Below are positions 34,141 through 43,032 of a stretch of 61,622 bases of DNA, piece by piece. Source of the DNA: Bacillota bacterium. GTDB taxonomy: Bacteria; Bacillota; UBA4882; UBA8346. The number at the start of each line of letters is the position of its first letter. Position 1 is the stretch's first letter. The DNA is taken from positions 1 through 61,622 of the forward strand of contig JAEWZY010000038.1 of assembly GCA_023394955.1 (NCBI GenBank), read 5' to 3'. A model generated the notes under the pieces. That model did not search any database, was not told where the DNA came from, and saw nothing but the letters and a program-made list of their open reading frames with translations. The translations under genes were made by a program, and so were the position numbers.

Positions 34141-34593
34141 TCATCCTATATTCTGGTCTCTGATAAAGCGCCCTGTCCCCAATTCATCAAGGAACTGGAT
34201 CTCGGCGCTTAATTGTTCGGCCTGATATTCCTGGTAAGCTTTTTCTTTGAGTTTTTCAAGAATTTTCTTTTCCTTGGAAGCTTCAATTAATCTTTCACGG
34301 CGCACGGCTACTTCACGTTCGCATTCTTGGAGTTTGAGCAAAGCCAGATCTACCTGGAGATTGAGCCACTTGAGGTAATGGTGGTAATTATTGGCCTCTT
34401 CAGGATCAATCCGTTGTTGAAACTTCTCCCGGTAAAGCTGGATGTTTACTTCAACCTCCTCCTGCCAACGGGATAATTCCAGCCTTGCTTTCTCACGGCG
34501 GAATTCGGCCTCGCGCAACTCTTGTTTTCGTAAATCTTCCACTCTGGTTTTAACTTTTAAGACTGTTTCCAGTTTGAATTGGAATTTTTTCAT
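34141..34593 (-). CDS. fliJ: Flagellar export chaperone FliJ
   Basis: A 150-residue, almost wholly alpha-helical coiled-coil protein that links the FliI ATPase to FlhA, like the gamma stalk of F1 ATPase. The N-terminus FQFKLETVLKVKTRVEDLRK is typical. Its ATG overlaps the fliI stop by four bases. Confidence 0.9.
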   Translation of the reverse strand: MKKFQFKLETVLKVKTRVEDLRKQELREAEFRREKARLELSRWQEEVEVNIQLYREKFQQRIDPEEANNYHHYLKWLNLQVDLALLKLQECEREVAVRRERLIEASKEKKILEKLKEKAYQEYQAEQLSAEIQFLDELGTGRFIRDQNIG

Positions 34594-35933
34594 TTACCGC
34601 CGGCGCCTCCCATCATTTCAATCAAGCGGGAGGTAGTGTCGGTATAAGATACTTTTTCTTCAATTCCTTGCTTTAAAAAATCATTGATGGTCTGAATCAT
34701 ATCAATGGCCTTATCGATCTGGGGATTACTCCCTTGCGAATAAGCGCCGATATTGATTAAATCCTGATTGTCCCGGTAGGTCGCCAAAATGCTCCGCAGT
34801 TCTCCGGCCGCCTTCAGGTGCTCCTCTTTGCCCAATTCAACCATAAGACGGCTGACACTAGCTAAGATATCAATCGCCGGATAGTGATTTTGATGCGCTA
34901 ATTCCCGCGACAAAACAATATGGCCGTCTAGGATTCCCCGGACCGCATCGGCGATGGGCTCGTTCATATCGTCCCCTTCGACCAGAACCGTATATAGACC
35001 GGTGATCGTTCCCACATCGGAAGTGCCCGATCTTTCCAATAACCGCGGTAACATGGCAAATACCGAAGGAGTATAACCCCGGGTCGTCGGCGGTTCACCC
35101 ACTGCCAAGCCCACTTCCCGTTGGGCGATGGCAAACCGGGTCACCGAATCCATCATCAGAATGACATCTTTTCCTTGGTCTCGAAAATATTCGGCAATGG
35201 CGGTAGCCACCATCGCCCCCTTGATCCGGACCAAAGCCGGTTGGTCGGAGGTGGCGACGACCACTACCGACCGGGCGATCCCTTCCGGTCCTAAGTCACG
35301 CTCTAAAAAGTCCCGGACTTCCCGGCCCCGCTCTCCGATTAAACCGATGACATTGATGTCCGCATCAGTGTTTCGGGCGATCATTCCCAATAAAGTGCTT
35401 TTGCCGACGCCACTCCCGGCGAAGATTCCCACCCTTTGCCCCCGGCCACAAGTTAACAAGGAATCAATCGCTTTAACTCCCATAGCCAACGGAGTATTGA
35501 TCCGCCTCCGGTCGAGGGGATTGGGCGGAGCGGCTTGCAAAGGATAGTGTTCACCGGTTAATAACGGTCCTTTATTATCATAAGGACGGCCCAGGCCGTC
35601 CAATACTCGGCCTAACAGTTCCGGCCCCACTTCCACCCGGAGGTTTTGGCCGGTGGCGATAATCTCACACCCCGGACTGATCCCGGTTATCTCCCCGAGT
35701 GGCATCAGCAAAACCCGGCCCGATTTAAAACCGACCACTTCCGCGGAGAGCATCCCGGAGCGGTCACCGACTTTAACCAGGCAATGTTCGCCCATGTTTA
35801 CCGCCGGTCCGTCCGCTTCAATGGTTAATCCCACAATCTGACTTACCCTGCCGGTACGCCTAATGGAATCAACTATTTTGATGGCTTTTAAGTATTTAGC
35901 GGCGCTGAATGGTTCTACTTCAACCGGGTTCAT
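34590..35933 (-). CDS. fliI: Flagellum-specific ATPase FliI
   Basis: Export ATPase related to the F1 beta subunit, 447 residues. Walker A is AGSGVGKSTLLGM, Walker B is VILMMDSVTRFA, and GERGREVRDFLERDLG and LYTVLVEGDDMNEPI are classic FliI segments. The N-terminal beta barrel (about 20-95) and C-terminal helical domain are complete. It overlaps the end of fliH by 14 bases, its regulator. Confidence 0.96.
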   Translation of the reverse strand: MNPVEVEPFSAAKYLKAIKIVDSIRRTGRVSQIVGLTIEADGPAVNMGEHCLVKVGDRSGMLSAEVVGFKSGRVLLMPLGEITGISPGCEIIATGQNLRVEVGPELLGRVLDGLGRPYDNKGPLLTGEHYPLQAAPPNPLDRRRINTPLAMGVKAIDSLLTCGRGQRVGIFAGSGVGKSTLLGMIARNTDADINVIGLIGERGREVRDFLERDLGPEGIARSVVVVATSDQPALVRIKGAMVATAIAEYFRDQGKDVILMMDSVTRFAIAQREVGLAVGEPPTTRGYTPSVFAMLPRLLERSGTSDVGTITGLYTVLVEGDDMNEPIADAVRGILDGHIVLSRELAHQNHYPAIDILASVSRLMVELGKEEHLKAAGELRSILATYRDNQDLINIGAYSQGSNPQIDKAIDMIQTINDFLKQGIEEKVSYTDTTSRLIEMMGGAGGK

Positions 35934-37041
35934 TATTCCGACCTACCTTTAGGATTTCGCTCATAATCCGCTCCAGTTGGGATTTGACCCTGGCATCCGC
36001 CTTGCCGTGCTCGGTCTCGATAAAACAATCTCCCGGAAGAATCGTTTGATCCCCTTGGACCGCAATCACCTTCGGTTCACTAAAAACCTCCTGTAAAGAC
36101 GGGAGATTTTCCTGAAGCAACCTCAGAGAATCGGGGTTAATCTTCACGGTAATCGAATTAGCCGTAGCTACCCTGGATAGGGCTTCCTTTACAATTGATA
36201 TTAATTGCTCCGGATCGCTTTTCAGCTCGGAACCGATAATCTTTTCGGCAATCCCAGTCACTAATTTTAATAATTCCGCTTCCGAAGCGGCAATCCGCCG
36301 GACCCTTTCCACCTCGGTCTCGGCAAGAATCTTAATAGAGTTAGCCAGGTTCCCTTCGGTTTCTTGTTTTGCTCTGGCTAAGCCTTCCTGATATCCGGTT
36401 TCCGAACCTTCCTTTTGAGACTCTATTTTCAAATCTTCAGCTTCTTGCCGCGCTTGATCGAGGATGGCCTTAGCTTCCTGTTTGGCTTTATTAAGGGTTT
36501 CATCCGCTTGTCGCTGGGCTTTTTCAATTATTTCATCCCTGTGGAGCTCAGCTTTTTCTTTGATTCGGGCAGCTTCCTTGTGGGATTGTTCGATAATCCC
36601 GGAAGCCTCTTCCTCAGCGGCGCCGGCAATATGATCAGCATTTTCCCGGGCCAATTTGGTTAAGAGATCAGCTTCTTGTTTGCTTTGATCAATTAATTCT
36701 TCGGCCTCCAAATTAATTTTGAACAAATCAACCTGGGGAGCAACGGCCTTCTCCTCGTTTTCTTCGGTTTCCCGAGATTCCGCGGTTGCCTTTGTTTCAA
36801 CCCTTTCGGGGACTACCGCAACGGATCCGCCCCTCTCCTCCGTCCGGTTTTCCTCGGGAGGGAGGAAGGTCTCCAAAACCTCCTCTAATGCGGCAGCCGT
36901 TTGGGACTCAGACTCAGAGGGGCTATTTTCCACCGTCTCCTCTTCTTCCTGATTATTAACAAAAAAGGCATCCACATCGACCGGATCCAGCCGACACGGA
37001 TGAGCCTCGACAAAATGTTGAGATTTGATTATCTTAGACAA
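35920..37041 (-). CDS. fliH: Flagellar export stator/ATPase regulator FliH (long form)
   Basis: Peripheral-stalk-like regulator of FliI, 373 residues compared with about 230-260 in model species. Residues about 28-105 are an acidic, low-complexity insert. Residues about 115-215 form a long helix with regular Ala and Glu/Gln spacing (KAQRQADETLNKAKQEAKA), then a VATPase-E-like C-terminal domain (about 245-365). The start is a TTG nine bases after GGAGG, overlapping fliG by eight bases. Confidence 0.9.
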   Translation of the reverse strand: MSKIIKSQHFVEAHPCRLDPVDVDAFFVNNQEEEETVENSPSESESQTAAALEEVLETFLPPEENRTEERGGSVAVVPERVETKATAESRETEENEEKAVAPQVDLFKINLEAEELIDQSKQEADLLTKLARENADHIAGAAEEEASGIIEQSHKEAARIKEKAELHRDEIIEKAQRQADETLNKAKQEAKAILDQARQEAEDLKIESQKEGSETGYQEGLARAKQETEGNLANSIKILAETEVERVRRIAASEAELLKLVTGIAEKIIGSELKSDPEQLISIVKEALSRVATANSITVKINPDSLRLLQENLPSLQEVFSEPKVIAVQGDQTILPGDCFIETEHGKADARVKSQLERIMSEILKVGRNNEPG

Positions 37042-38044
37042 TCAATTCATCCTCCTTGCCTCTGGAGATGATAATTTCCCCAGAGTCTTCAAGTTGTCGG
37101 ATGACATTAACGATCTTCTGTTGGGCTTCCTCAACGTCGCGCAAGCGCACCGGACCCATATATCCCATATCTTCTTTGAGCAACTCAACGGCGCGTTTGG
37201 ACATATTACGGAAGATAAGATTCTTAACGTCCTCACTGGCGGTCTTCATTGCCATTGCCAAATCTTTAGCGTCGATTTCACGGAGGATCCGTTGTACCGA
37301 ACGGTTGTCAAGCAGTACAATATCTTCGAAGACGAACATCCGGCGTTTGATCTCATCGGCCAATTCCGGGTTTTCCTCGGCTAAAGCTTCCAGGATCGTT
37401 TTTTCAGTACCCCGATCCACCCGGTTAAGGATGGAAACCACTGACTCAACTCCACCGGCGATAGTAAAGTCTTGCATCACAAAGGAAGAGAGTTTCTTTT
37501 CTAAAATTAATTCTACTTCCCGCAGAACGTCCGGAGAGGTCCGATCCATCGTCGCCACTCTTTTGGCGACTTCCACCTGTTGGAGGGGGGGCAAGGCCGA
37601 AAGAATTATCCCGGCTTGTTCCGGGGAGAGATAAGCCATTACCAAGGCAATAGTTTGCGGGTGTTCGTTCTGAATAAAATTCAACAATTGGCTTGGTTCG
37701 GTCTTCCTTGCAAAATCAAAAGGCCTGACTTGGAGAGAAGCGGTTAACTTACCAATAATGTCATGGGCTTTGTGAGAACCCAGCGCCTTTTCCAGGATTT
37801 CACGGGCGGAATCGATTCCTCCCGATAAAATATACTCTTGAGCCAGGCAGATCTGATAAAACTCTTCTAATACCTGGTCCTTGACCTCGGCGGGCACCCG
37901 GCGAATGTTGGCGATCTCCAGACTGAGTTCCTCAATTTCGTCTTCGCGTAAATTTTTCATAATCCCGGCCGAAATTTCCGAACCAAGCGACAATAGCAAG
38001 ATCGCCGCTTTTTGTTTACCGGTAAGTTCTTGTGGTTTTGCCAC
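37034..38044 (-). CDS. fliG: Flagellar motor switch protein FliG
   Basis: Torque-generating C-ring protein, 336 residues. It has an N-terminal FliF-binding domain, a middle ARM domain with the conserved EHPQ motif (NFIQNEHPQTIALVMAYL) and a C-terminal domain with the charged torque helix (VQRILREIDAKDLAMAMK). The start is a GTG preceded by GGAGTG. It lies 18 bases after fliF. Confidence 0.95.
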   Translation of the reverse strand: MAKPQELTGKQKAAILLLSLGSEISAGIMKNLREDEIEELSLEIANIRRVPAEVKDQVLEEFYQICLAQEYILSGGIDSAREILEKALGSHKAHDIIGKLTASLQVRPFDFARKTEPSQLLNFIQNEHPQTIALVMAYLSPEQAGIILSALPPLQQVEVAKRVATMDRTSPDVLREVELILEKKLSSFVMQDFTIAGGVESVVSILNRVDRGTEKTILEALAEENPELADEIKRRMFVFEDIVLLDNRSVQRILREIDAKDLAMAMKTASEDVKNLIFRNMSKRAVELLKEDMGYMGPVRLRDVEEAQQKIVNVIRQLEDSGEIIISRGKEDELIV

Positions 38045-38062
38045 GGGTGTTCACTCCAGTTT

Positions 38063-39631
38063 TTAAGATTCTTCGGAGAGCCAAGCTTTTAGTAAGACTG
38101 CGACTTCTGTCGGTTTCTCACGGGCAAACTTCTCAATCGCCATTAGCCGTTCGTTTCTGGCCCTTTCCTCAGGAGTAATTTCAATGGCGACAGCTTCTTC
38201 GGAAGTATATTTGTCTTCAACCAGGGTATCGATTTTCGAACCAACGAGCACGCCTTCGGCGGATAGCTCTTCGCCTAGAATTTCTTTTTCTCTCTTTTCC
38301 CGCGCCGCCGGCGAACTCCGGCGGGCAATAATGACGATGGTCAGTAATAAAACCGCGCCCAAAAACGCGCCAATAATAGTATTCCAAGGAATTTCAACCG
38401 GTTCTTCCGGAGCCGGTTTGGAGAATTCAATAGTCTCCACGGTCAATTGGTCGCCCCGTTCTGTCATAATTCCAACCGCGGCGGCAACGGTATTATAAAC
38501 TTTCTCTTTAGTTAAGGCCGGTAAATTCCCGTCGACCCAAACTCCGACCGTTAGCCGGTTAACTTTCCCGGGCGAGGCGACTCGAAACTCTTCCACTTTG
38601 CTAATCTCATAGTTGGTGGTCCGTTCCGACTTTTCCGCTTTATACTGAGTTACTCCTGAATCGGTCGCTTTATATTGGGTAATATTAGTATCGGTCCCGG
38701 GAACACCCACACTGGAGCTTCCCGTCCCTTCGTAGGTTTCATGTTTCTCCTGTTCACTGCGGGGAACCCCTTTATCGGCGAAAGATTCGCTCTTTTGTTC
38801 CTGATAATCAAGGTCCAAGTCAGCATTGACCCTAACTACCGCCTTATTAAACCCGAAGACCTTGGAGAGCATACTCTCGACCCGCCGTTGCACTTGATTC
38901 TCGTAATCATATTTGACGCCGAAAACATCCTGGATCGAATCTGTCCCGTGCAGTCCACGGTTTCCGCTCCGTCCGGGACGGAGCATGGCGGTTAAGTCAT
39001 TGGCATAATTATCGATAATGGTGACATTTTCTTTTTTCACGCCCGTGCTGGCGGCAACCAGATTGGCAATGGAATCTACCTGGGCTTGGGTAAGCACGCC
39101 CGGACTTCTCAGTTGCAATTGGACCGAAACCGTACCCTCCGGCTTATCGTCGGCGAAGATATACTCAGTTGAATCCGGCAGATTTAACAAAACCTTAGCG
39201 TCAAAGATCCCATCCAGCCGCTGCAAGGTCCGGCTCAATTCACCCGCGATCGCCCGTTGCCGGTTGATTTGATTGGTAAAATCGGTTGTGCTGAAGGAGC
39301 TTTGATCGAAAATCTCCCAACCAACCACACCCCCGCGGGGAATCCCTTCTTTTAATAAATTGGCCCGGACCGAAACCGCGTTAGGGACTTCGATTCCACC
39401 GCCAACCGAAGTCCGGTAGGGAATCCGCAGTTCTTCCAGCTTGGTAACGATCTCACTCCGGTCTTGTTCGGTAAGACGCGAATATAACAATTCATAACGG
39501 GGTGTTCTGGCCCAACGGATTCCAAAAAATAATGTCCCTAATACCAACAGCAGAACCACCGCAACGATCGTTCGCCGGGTGGTATCCATCTTGTTCCAGA
39601 GATTTTTGATCTGGGTTAAAATCTCGTTCAC
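38063..39631 (-). CDS. fliF: Flagellar MS-ring protein FliF
   Basis: Base of the rotor, 522 residues. It has a transmembrane helix near residue 23-40 (VAVVLLLVLGTLFFG), periplasmic ring-building motifs with YRTSVGGGIEVP and GVVGWEIFDQSSFSTTDF, and a second transmembrane helix near 415-435. A cytoplasmic tail binds FliG and ends in MAIEKFAREKPTEVAVLLKA. The start is a GTG five bases after GGAGG. Confidence 0.96.
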   Translation of the reverse strand: MNEILTQIKNLWNKMDTTRRTIVAVVLLLVLGTLFFGIRWARTPRYELLYSRLTEQDRSEIVTKLEELRIPYRTSVGGGIEVPNAVSVRANLLKEGIPRGGVVGWEIFDQSSFSTTDFTNQINRQRAIAGELSRTLQRLDGIFDAKVLLNLPDSTEYIFADDKPEGTVSVQLQLRSPGVLTQAQVDSIANLVAASTGVKKENVTIIDNYANDLTAMLRPGRSGNRGLHGTDSIQDVFGVKYDYENQVQRRVESMLSKVFGFNKAVVRVNADLDLDYQEQKSESFADKGVPRSEQEKHETYEGTGSSSVGVPGTDTNITQYKATDSGVTQYKAEKSERTTNYEISKVEEFRVASPGKVNRLTVGVWVDGNLPALTKEKVYNTVAAAVGIMTERGDQLTVETIEFSKPAPEEPVEIPWNTIIGAFLGAVLLLTIVIIARRSSPAAREKREKEILGEELSAEGVLVGSKIDTLVEDKYTSEEAVAIEITPEERARNERLMAIEKFAREKPTEVAVLLKAWLSEES

Positions 39632-39686
39632 ATTAACCTCCTAGAGCTCATACCAAGCAATCAAATAAATAGCCTTAGAAGGCGGG

Positions 39687-39989
39687 TTAAATCTGGGTCC
39701 GCATAATCTCTTGATATGCTTCCAGCACTTTATTCCGGAGTTGCAAGGTAAAATCAAAGGCTAACCCGGCTTTTTCAGCCATTACCATTGCCTGATGGAT
39801 ATACTCCAGGTTACCGGAGGCCATCTCGGCATTGAGTTCCGATGATTTTATCTGAAGCGTGTTGACCTTGTCCAAGGCTTGTCCCAACATTTGTTCAAAG
39901 GAAGCGCCGGCCAACGGATTTTCATCGAATGGTTTGGATTCCTTTTCAAGTTTAATGAATGATACCGGACCAATTGGCAACGTATTCAT
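39687..39989 (-). CDS. fliE: Flagellar hook-basal body protein FliE
   Basis: Export-gate-proximal rod protein that joins the MS ring to the rod, 100 residues. The typical core is FEQMLGQALDKVNTLQIKSS followed by MVMAEKAGLAFDFTLQLRNK and VLEAYQEIMR at the end. It has no signal peptide. It lies 18 bases after flgC. Confidence 0.93.
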   Translation of the reverse strand: MNTLPIGPVSFIKLEKESKPFDENPLAGASFEQMLGQALDKVNTLQIKSSELNAEMASGNLEYIHQAMVMAEKAGLAFDFTLQLRNKVLEAYQEIMRTQI

Positions 39990-40007
39990 CCTTGATGACC
40001 TCCCTTT

Positions 40008-40439
40008 CTATGCCCTACCTATCTCTAAAGCGGCCCGATACATATCCTTGGCAGAGTTAAAAGCGGTAATATTCGCTTCATAGGACCGGCTGGCTGAGAT
40101 TAAGTTGACCATCTCCACCACCGGGTTGATATCGGGGTAAAGCACGTACCCGTCGGCGTTAGCGTCGGGATGAGACGGATCATATACCAAACGGGGCGGA
40201 TTCTCATCCGGTTTGATCCGGACCACTTTGACCCCGGCCGGACGCGCAATCATCTGTCCTCGAGAGTTTAGCGCTTCATCGATTACTTCCATAAATACCG
40301 GGACTTTTCTGGTATAAGGCCCGCCTTCTTTGGTCCTGGTGGTATTGGCATTGGCGATATTGTTGGATATCAGATCCATTCTAAGCCGTTCGGCTGTTAA
40401 AGCGGTAGCGCTGATATCAAAATTGCGAAATAAATCCAT
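40008..40439 (-). CDS. flgC: Flagellar basal-body rod protein FlgC
   Basis: Proximal rod subunit, 143 residues. The N-terminal D0 helix ends with MDLISNNIANANTTRTKEGG and the C-terminal helix contains ISASRSYEANITAFN, the family signatures. The middle has the expected short loop with NADGYVLYPDINPVVEM. It follows flgB by five bases. Confidence 0.95.
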   Translation of the reverse strand: MDLFRNFDISATALTAERLRMDLISNNIANANTTRTKEGGPYTRKVPVFMEVIDEALNSRGQMIARPAGVKVVRIKPDENPPRLVYDPSHPDANADGYVLYPDINPVVEMVNLISASRSYEANITAFNSAKDMYRAALEIGRA

Positions 40440-40444
40440 TCAGG

Positions 40445-40849
40445 TCATCTCCCTTCGATTGCCTTTTTCAGGCCATCCATTCTCTTTTTCCAGGTCTGGG
40501 TGATTGATTGAAAGAAGAGAGTATTCTGAGCGTCTTGCGCCATTTCGAACTCGACGTCGATGTTGTTGGTATCGTAACGGCTCAGGGTTTTGGTCTCTCT
40601 GTTGATCTTAATCGGCCCCAATCCCGGCTGGGAATTGGCGAAATGCAACGGATGGGTTCTGACCATTTCCAACTCATCTTTATTAATCCGGTCATTCAAG
40701 GCCTCGGCGAAATCTACGTCCAGCCTCTTATAGAACGGGGTGTTCACGTTGGCGATATTTTGGTTGATCAATCCCTTGCGGACCATCGAGGCGTCCATGG
40801 CTCGTTCCAGGAGTTTCGACGTCCGGTTTTCCGTGAGTTTTTCCCACAT
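40445..40849 (-). CDS. flgB: Flagellar basal-body rod protein FlgB
   Basis: Proximal rod subunit and first gene of the cluster, 134 residues. The motif LINQNIANVNTPFYKRLDVD marks the N-terminal D0 helix region, and the C-terminal helix is shared with other rod proteins. The ATG is preceded by GAGGTG at nine bases. Promoter candidates lie 55-105 bases upstream. Confidence 0.95.
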   Translation of the reverse strand: MWEKLTENRTSKLLERAMDASMVRKGLINQNIANVNTPFYKRLDVDFAEALNDRINKDELEMVRTHPLHFANSQPGLGPIKINRETKTLSRYDTNNIDVEFEMAQDAQNTLFFQSITQTWKKRMDGLKKAIEGR

Positions 40850-40904
40850 TTCAACAGCACCTCATCCGAAAAAAATGAAAGGTTATCTAAAACACCTATA
40901 ACAG

Positions 40905-40932
40905 TAATCGGATGAAGCCCCTTTAAAGTTTA
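40905..40932 (-). promoter_or_regulatory. Sigma-D-like promoter candidate before flgB
   Basis: On the - strand TAAA, 16 bases, then TCCGATTA, resembling the sigma-28 consensus with two differences in the -10 element. It lies 55 bases before the flgB start. Confidence 0.4.
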
Positions 40933-40955
40933 GTTCTTTTTGAACTTTCAGGCAA
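40927..40955 (-). promoter_or_regulatory. Sigma-A-like promoter candidate before flgB
   Basis: On the - strand TTGCCT, 17 bases, then TAAACT. Its -10 element shares bases with the -35 element of the sigma-D-like candidate, so the two could not be occupied at the same time. B. subtilis also drives this operon from both promoter types. Confidence 0.4.
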
Positions 40956-40982
40956 GAGACGATCGGCCATAGGCAAAAATAA
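40950..40982. repeat. 7-bp-period repeat upstream of flgB
   Basis: AGGCAAG, AGACGAT, CGGCCAT and AGGCAAA follow in phase, overlapping the -35 box of the sigma-A-like candidate. It shares AGGCAAG with the block inside fliP. In the rest of 40983-41254 I see only one weak hairpin (CCGGAT at 41159-41164 with ATCCGG at 41179-41184) and no gene. Confidence 0.45.
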
Positions 40983-41254
40983 AATCAAAAGCATCAGGAA
41001 TAAATCCTTCCGCCGCTAAGTATCATTTCCCCGCCTAGCTGTGCAACTACTTTCCACTCACGCCTCGTGGCTCATGCCTGTCTACAATAGAATTGCTTCG
41101 CTATCATCCGGGTAAATCCTGCCATATTGGAAACTTTTTAAGAAATTCCTCTAAAAAACCGGATCATGCTTCTTTTCCATCCGGAGAATCCCGCCCAAGT
41201 CTTAGTTTAAGGAGAGTTGATTTTATCTTATCTGAATTAACTTTATAATCAGGT

Positions 41255-41303
41255 GAAAAAATATCACCCCAAAGTAGTAGGCGACTACTTCACGGGTGAT
41301 ATC
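41255..41303 (-). terminator. Terminator after the small coiled-coil gene
   Basis: An outer 9-bp stem (ATATCACCC 41261-41269 with GGGTGATAT 41294-41302) encloses a 7-bp stem (AAGTAGT 41272-41278 with ACTACTT 41284-41290), and six T follow on the - strand. It separates the coiled-coil gene from the flgB promoter region. Confidence 0.88.
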
Positions 41304-41348
41304 AAGAGTTTACTAATGCAAAAGACCAAGAAAACTATTTGACCTTTT

Positions 41349-41633
41349 TTAAAACGGCCTCATGCGCGGAAACTTTAAAGCAAGGCGGTCCACTTTGCCC
41401 TCAATCCGGTTTAAAGCGTCAAAGATACGTTCATTAACATCGATTTGGGCCTCGCGGGCGTCAAACAAAGCCTGTAATTTATCGCCGTGATCATTCTCGA
41501 TCCGGATAACGGCCGATTCGACTTTTCCCAATCGTTCATCGATTGTTTGAATGTTCTGCTTAATCTCCGTATTAGCTTGGGAAAGCTTGACTAAATGATC
41601 CAAGACCAATTCTTGAAATTTTTCATTTTCCAT
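41349..41633 (-). CDS. Small coiled-coil protein of unknown function
   Basis: A 94-residue protein starting at the ATG six bases after GAGGTG; the upstream open frame of 41 codons lacks a ribosome site. It is nearly all helix with heptad spacing (IKQNIQTIDERLGKVESAVI, then ENDHGDKLQALFDAREAQ). There is no membrane segment. It resembles the many short coiled-coil proteins of Firmicutes without known function. A strong terminator follows. Confidence 0.65.
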   Translation of the reverse strand: MENEKFQELVLDHLVKLSQANTEIKQNIQTIDERLGKVESAVIRIENDHGDKLQALFDAREAQIDVNERIFDALNRIEGKVDRLALKFPRMRPF

Positions 41634-41961
41634 ACCGCTCACCTCGAAATATTCGAGTTTTAAACGCCCCTTCCCCAACTTGGAAAGAAAAGCAAAGTCG
41701 CAAGGAACTACCAAGCTTCTTTTGTAATTATACCCGAAAAACCATTTAATTGCCACTCTTGAATATATGAAACAATTTCACTTGTCGGGTGATATCATGA
41801 AGATGAACCATTTATGCAATTCAAGCGAACCTGGAACCATCATTCCTTTGCAATTAGATTCATTAACATTTTTCAAAAGATAGACACTACCATCTTCGAA
41901 ATCCTAAAACTACCAGGGTGAGCGAAACAAGCGAAGAAGCCCCACCCGAATGATCCTGAAA

Positions 41962-42171
41962 ATTCGCAAAACGAGGCGGGGGAATGACAGAATGGGTCGG
42001 GGGAACGACGGAACAAACCGAGGGAATGACGGAATGGGTCGGGGGAATGACAAAACGAGGCGACAAAGTGACGGAACGAACCGGGGGAACGGTAAAGCGA
42101 GGCGGGAAATTCACGGAACGAGCCGGGGGAACGACGGAACGAACCGGGGGAATGACGGAACAAGGAACAAA
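41962..42171. repeat. 21-bp tandem array, ten copies
   Basis: Ten units of exactly 21 bases follow with no length change. The consensus begins AAYGACGGAAC and ends CCGGGGG. Units vary at about a third of positions. Because 21 is a multiple of 3, several frames on both strands stay open and read as 7-residue repeats, but there is no ribosome site or codon bias to support translation. The flanks 41634-41961 hold no other gene. Confidence 0.9.
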
Positions 42172-42181
42172 CCGTATCATT

Positions 42182-43018
42182 TTACCCCAACACCCTCAAT
42201 TTTTTGACTTTAATCTCCCGGCCTTTTCCCTTCCAATAAGCGAGGATCGTTATCGCCACTAAGATTTGGACAATAGTTCTAGCCATCATAGCGTTTCCCG
42301 GCAGGTCAAATATTTCTCCGAAAAAGTTGACGCAAAAATGAACTAAAATTCCCGATAAAATACTGCGCCGATTGTTATGGTAGATCCAATCCATAATAAT
42401 GCTAAGCGCGTAAATCTGCAGATTGAAATCAAGAAATAAAAAAAGCGACTCCTTCAATAATCCGTACTGATAAGTCCCCTTAATTAAAAATAAAGGCCAA
42501 TGCCATAAAGCCCAAAAAGAGGCTAAGATAATGCTGGAAATTACCCAATTATACTTTCGCTCCAGATGATCGAGGGCAAAACCCCGCCATCCGATCTCTT
42601 CGACAATCGGGCCGTTAATCAACATCAACACTGCAAAGGAAATCAAAGCAAGCGGGTTTGATAAGTAATTATTCAAAGCGGTGAATTGCGGCAAAGCGCC
42701 GGTGAACCAAAAATTGAGTCCAATCCCCAAAACCGTAGTCACAGGAATCAAACTGAATATAATCAAATACCACCCTTTATCGATCAGGCTAAAGTCAAGA
42801 ATTCGATTCCGGAAATCCTTTAGATACTCCCGGTCCCGCTTCAAATAGGCGCAAAGGATCCCAGTTGCGGAAGGGGCGATCCCTCCCAGGGCAAAAAAGA
42901 TTAATGTGATAACATTGTCAAGAGTCAAACCGAACATAATCGGTATCGACCAGCAGACCCAAGACCATAAAAAAGTAATACTAAAGTATTTTAATATAAC
43001 TTGAGGTTCCATTTTCAT
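42182..43018 (-). CDS. CPBP family intramembrane metalloprotease
   Basis: A 278-residue membrane protein with about eight hydrophobic segments. It has the CPBP/Abi (CAAX-prenyl-protease-like) motifs: EEIGWRG near residue 138, FWALWHWPLF near 170 and HFCVNFFGE near 235. These glutamates and histidines form the metal active site. Substrates are unknown; relatives act in bacteriocin self-immunity or protein processing. The chosen ATG follows AGG by eight bases. It lies 14 bases after the Omp85-like gene, which suggests joint transcription. Confidence 0.82.
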   Translation of the reverse strand: MKMEPQVILKYFSITFLWSWVCWSIPIMFGLTLDNVITLIFFALGGIAPSATGILCAYLKRDREYLKDFRNRILDFSLIDKGWYLIIFSLIPVTTVLGIGLNFWFTGALPQFTALNNYLSNPLALISFAVLMLINGPIVEEIGWRGFALDHLERKYNWVISSIILASFWALWHWPLFLIKGTYQYGLLKESLFLFLDFNLQIYALSIIMDWIYHNNRRSILSGILVHFCVNFFGEIFDLPGNAMMARTIVQILVAITILAYWKGKGREIKVKKLRVLG

Positions 43019-43032
43019 TATCTTGACCTGTC

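Noticed and set aside
41962..42171. Possible CRISPR array
   Set aside because: Units are directly adjacent with no unique spacers, and no cas genes are in the window.
41873..42262. Open frames on both strands over the 21-bp array, reading as 7-residue repeats
   Set aside because: They stay open only because the period is a multiple of three. There is no ribosome site, the frames overlap on both strands, and the composition is that of the repeat.
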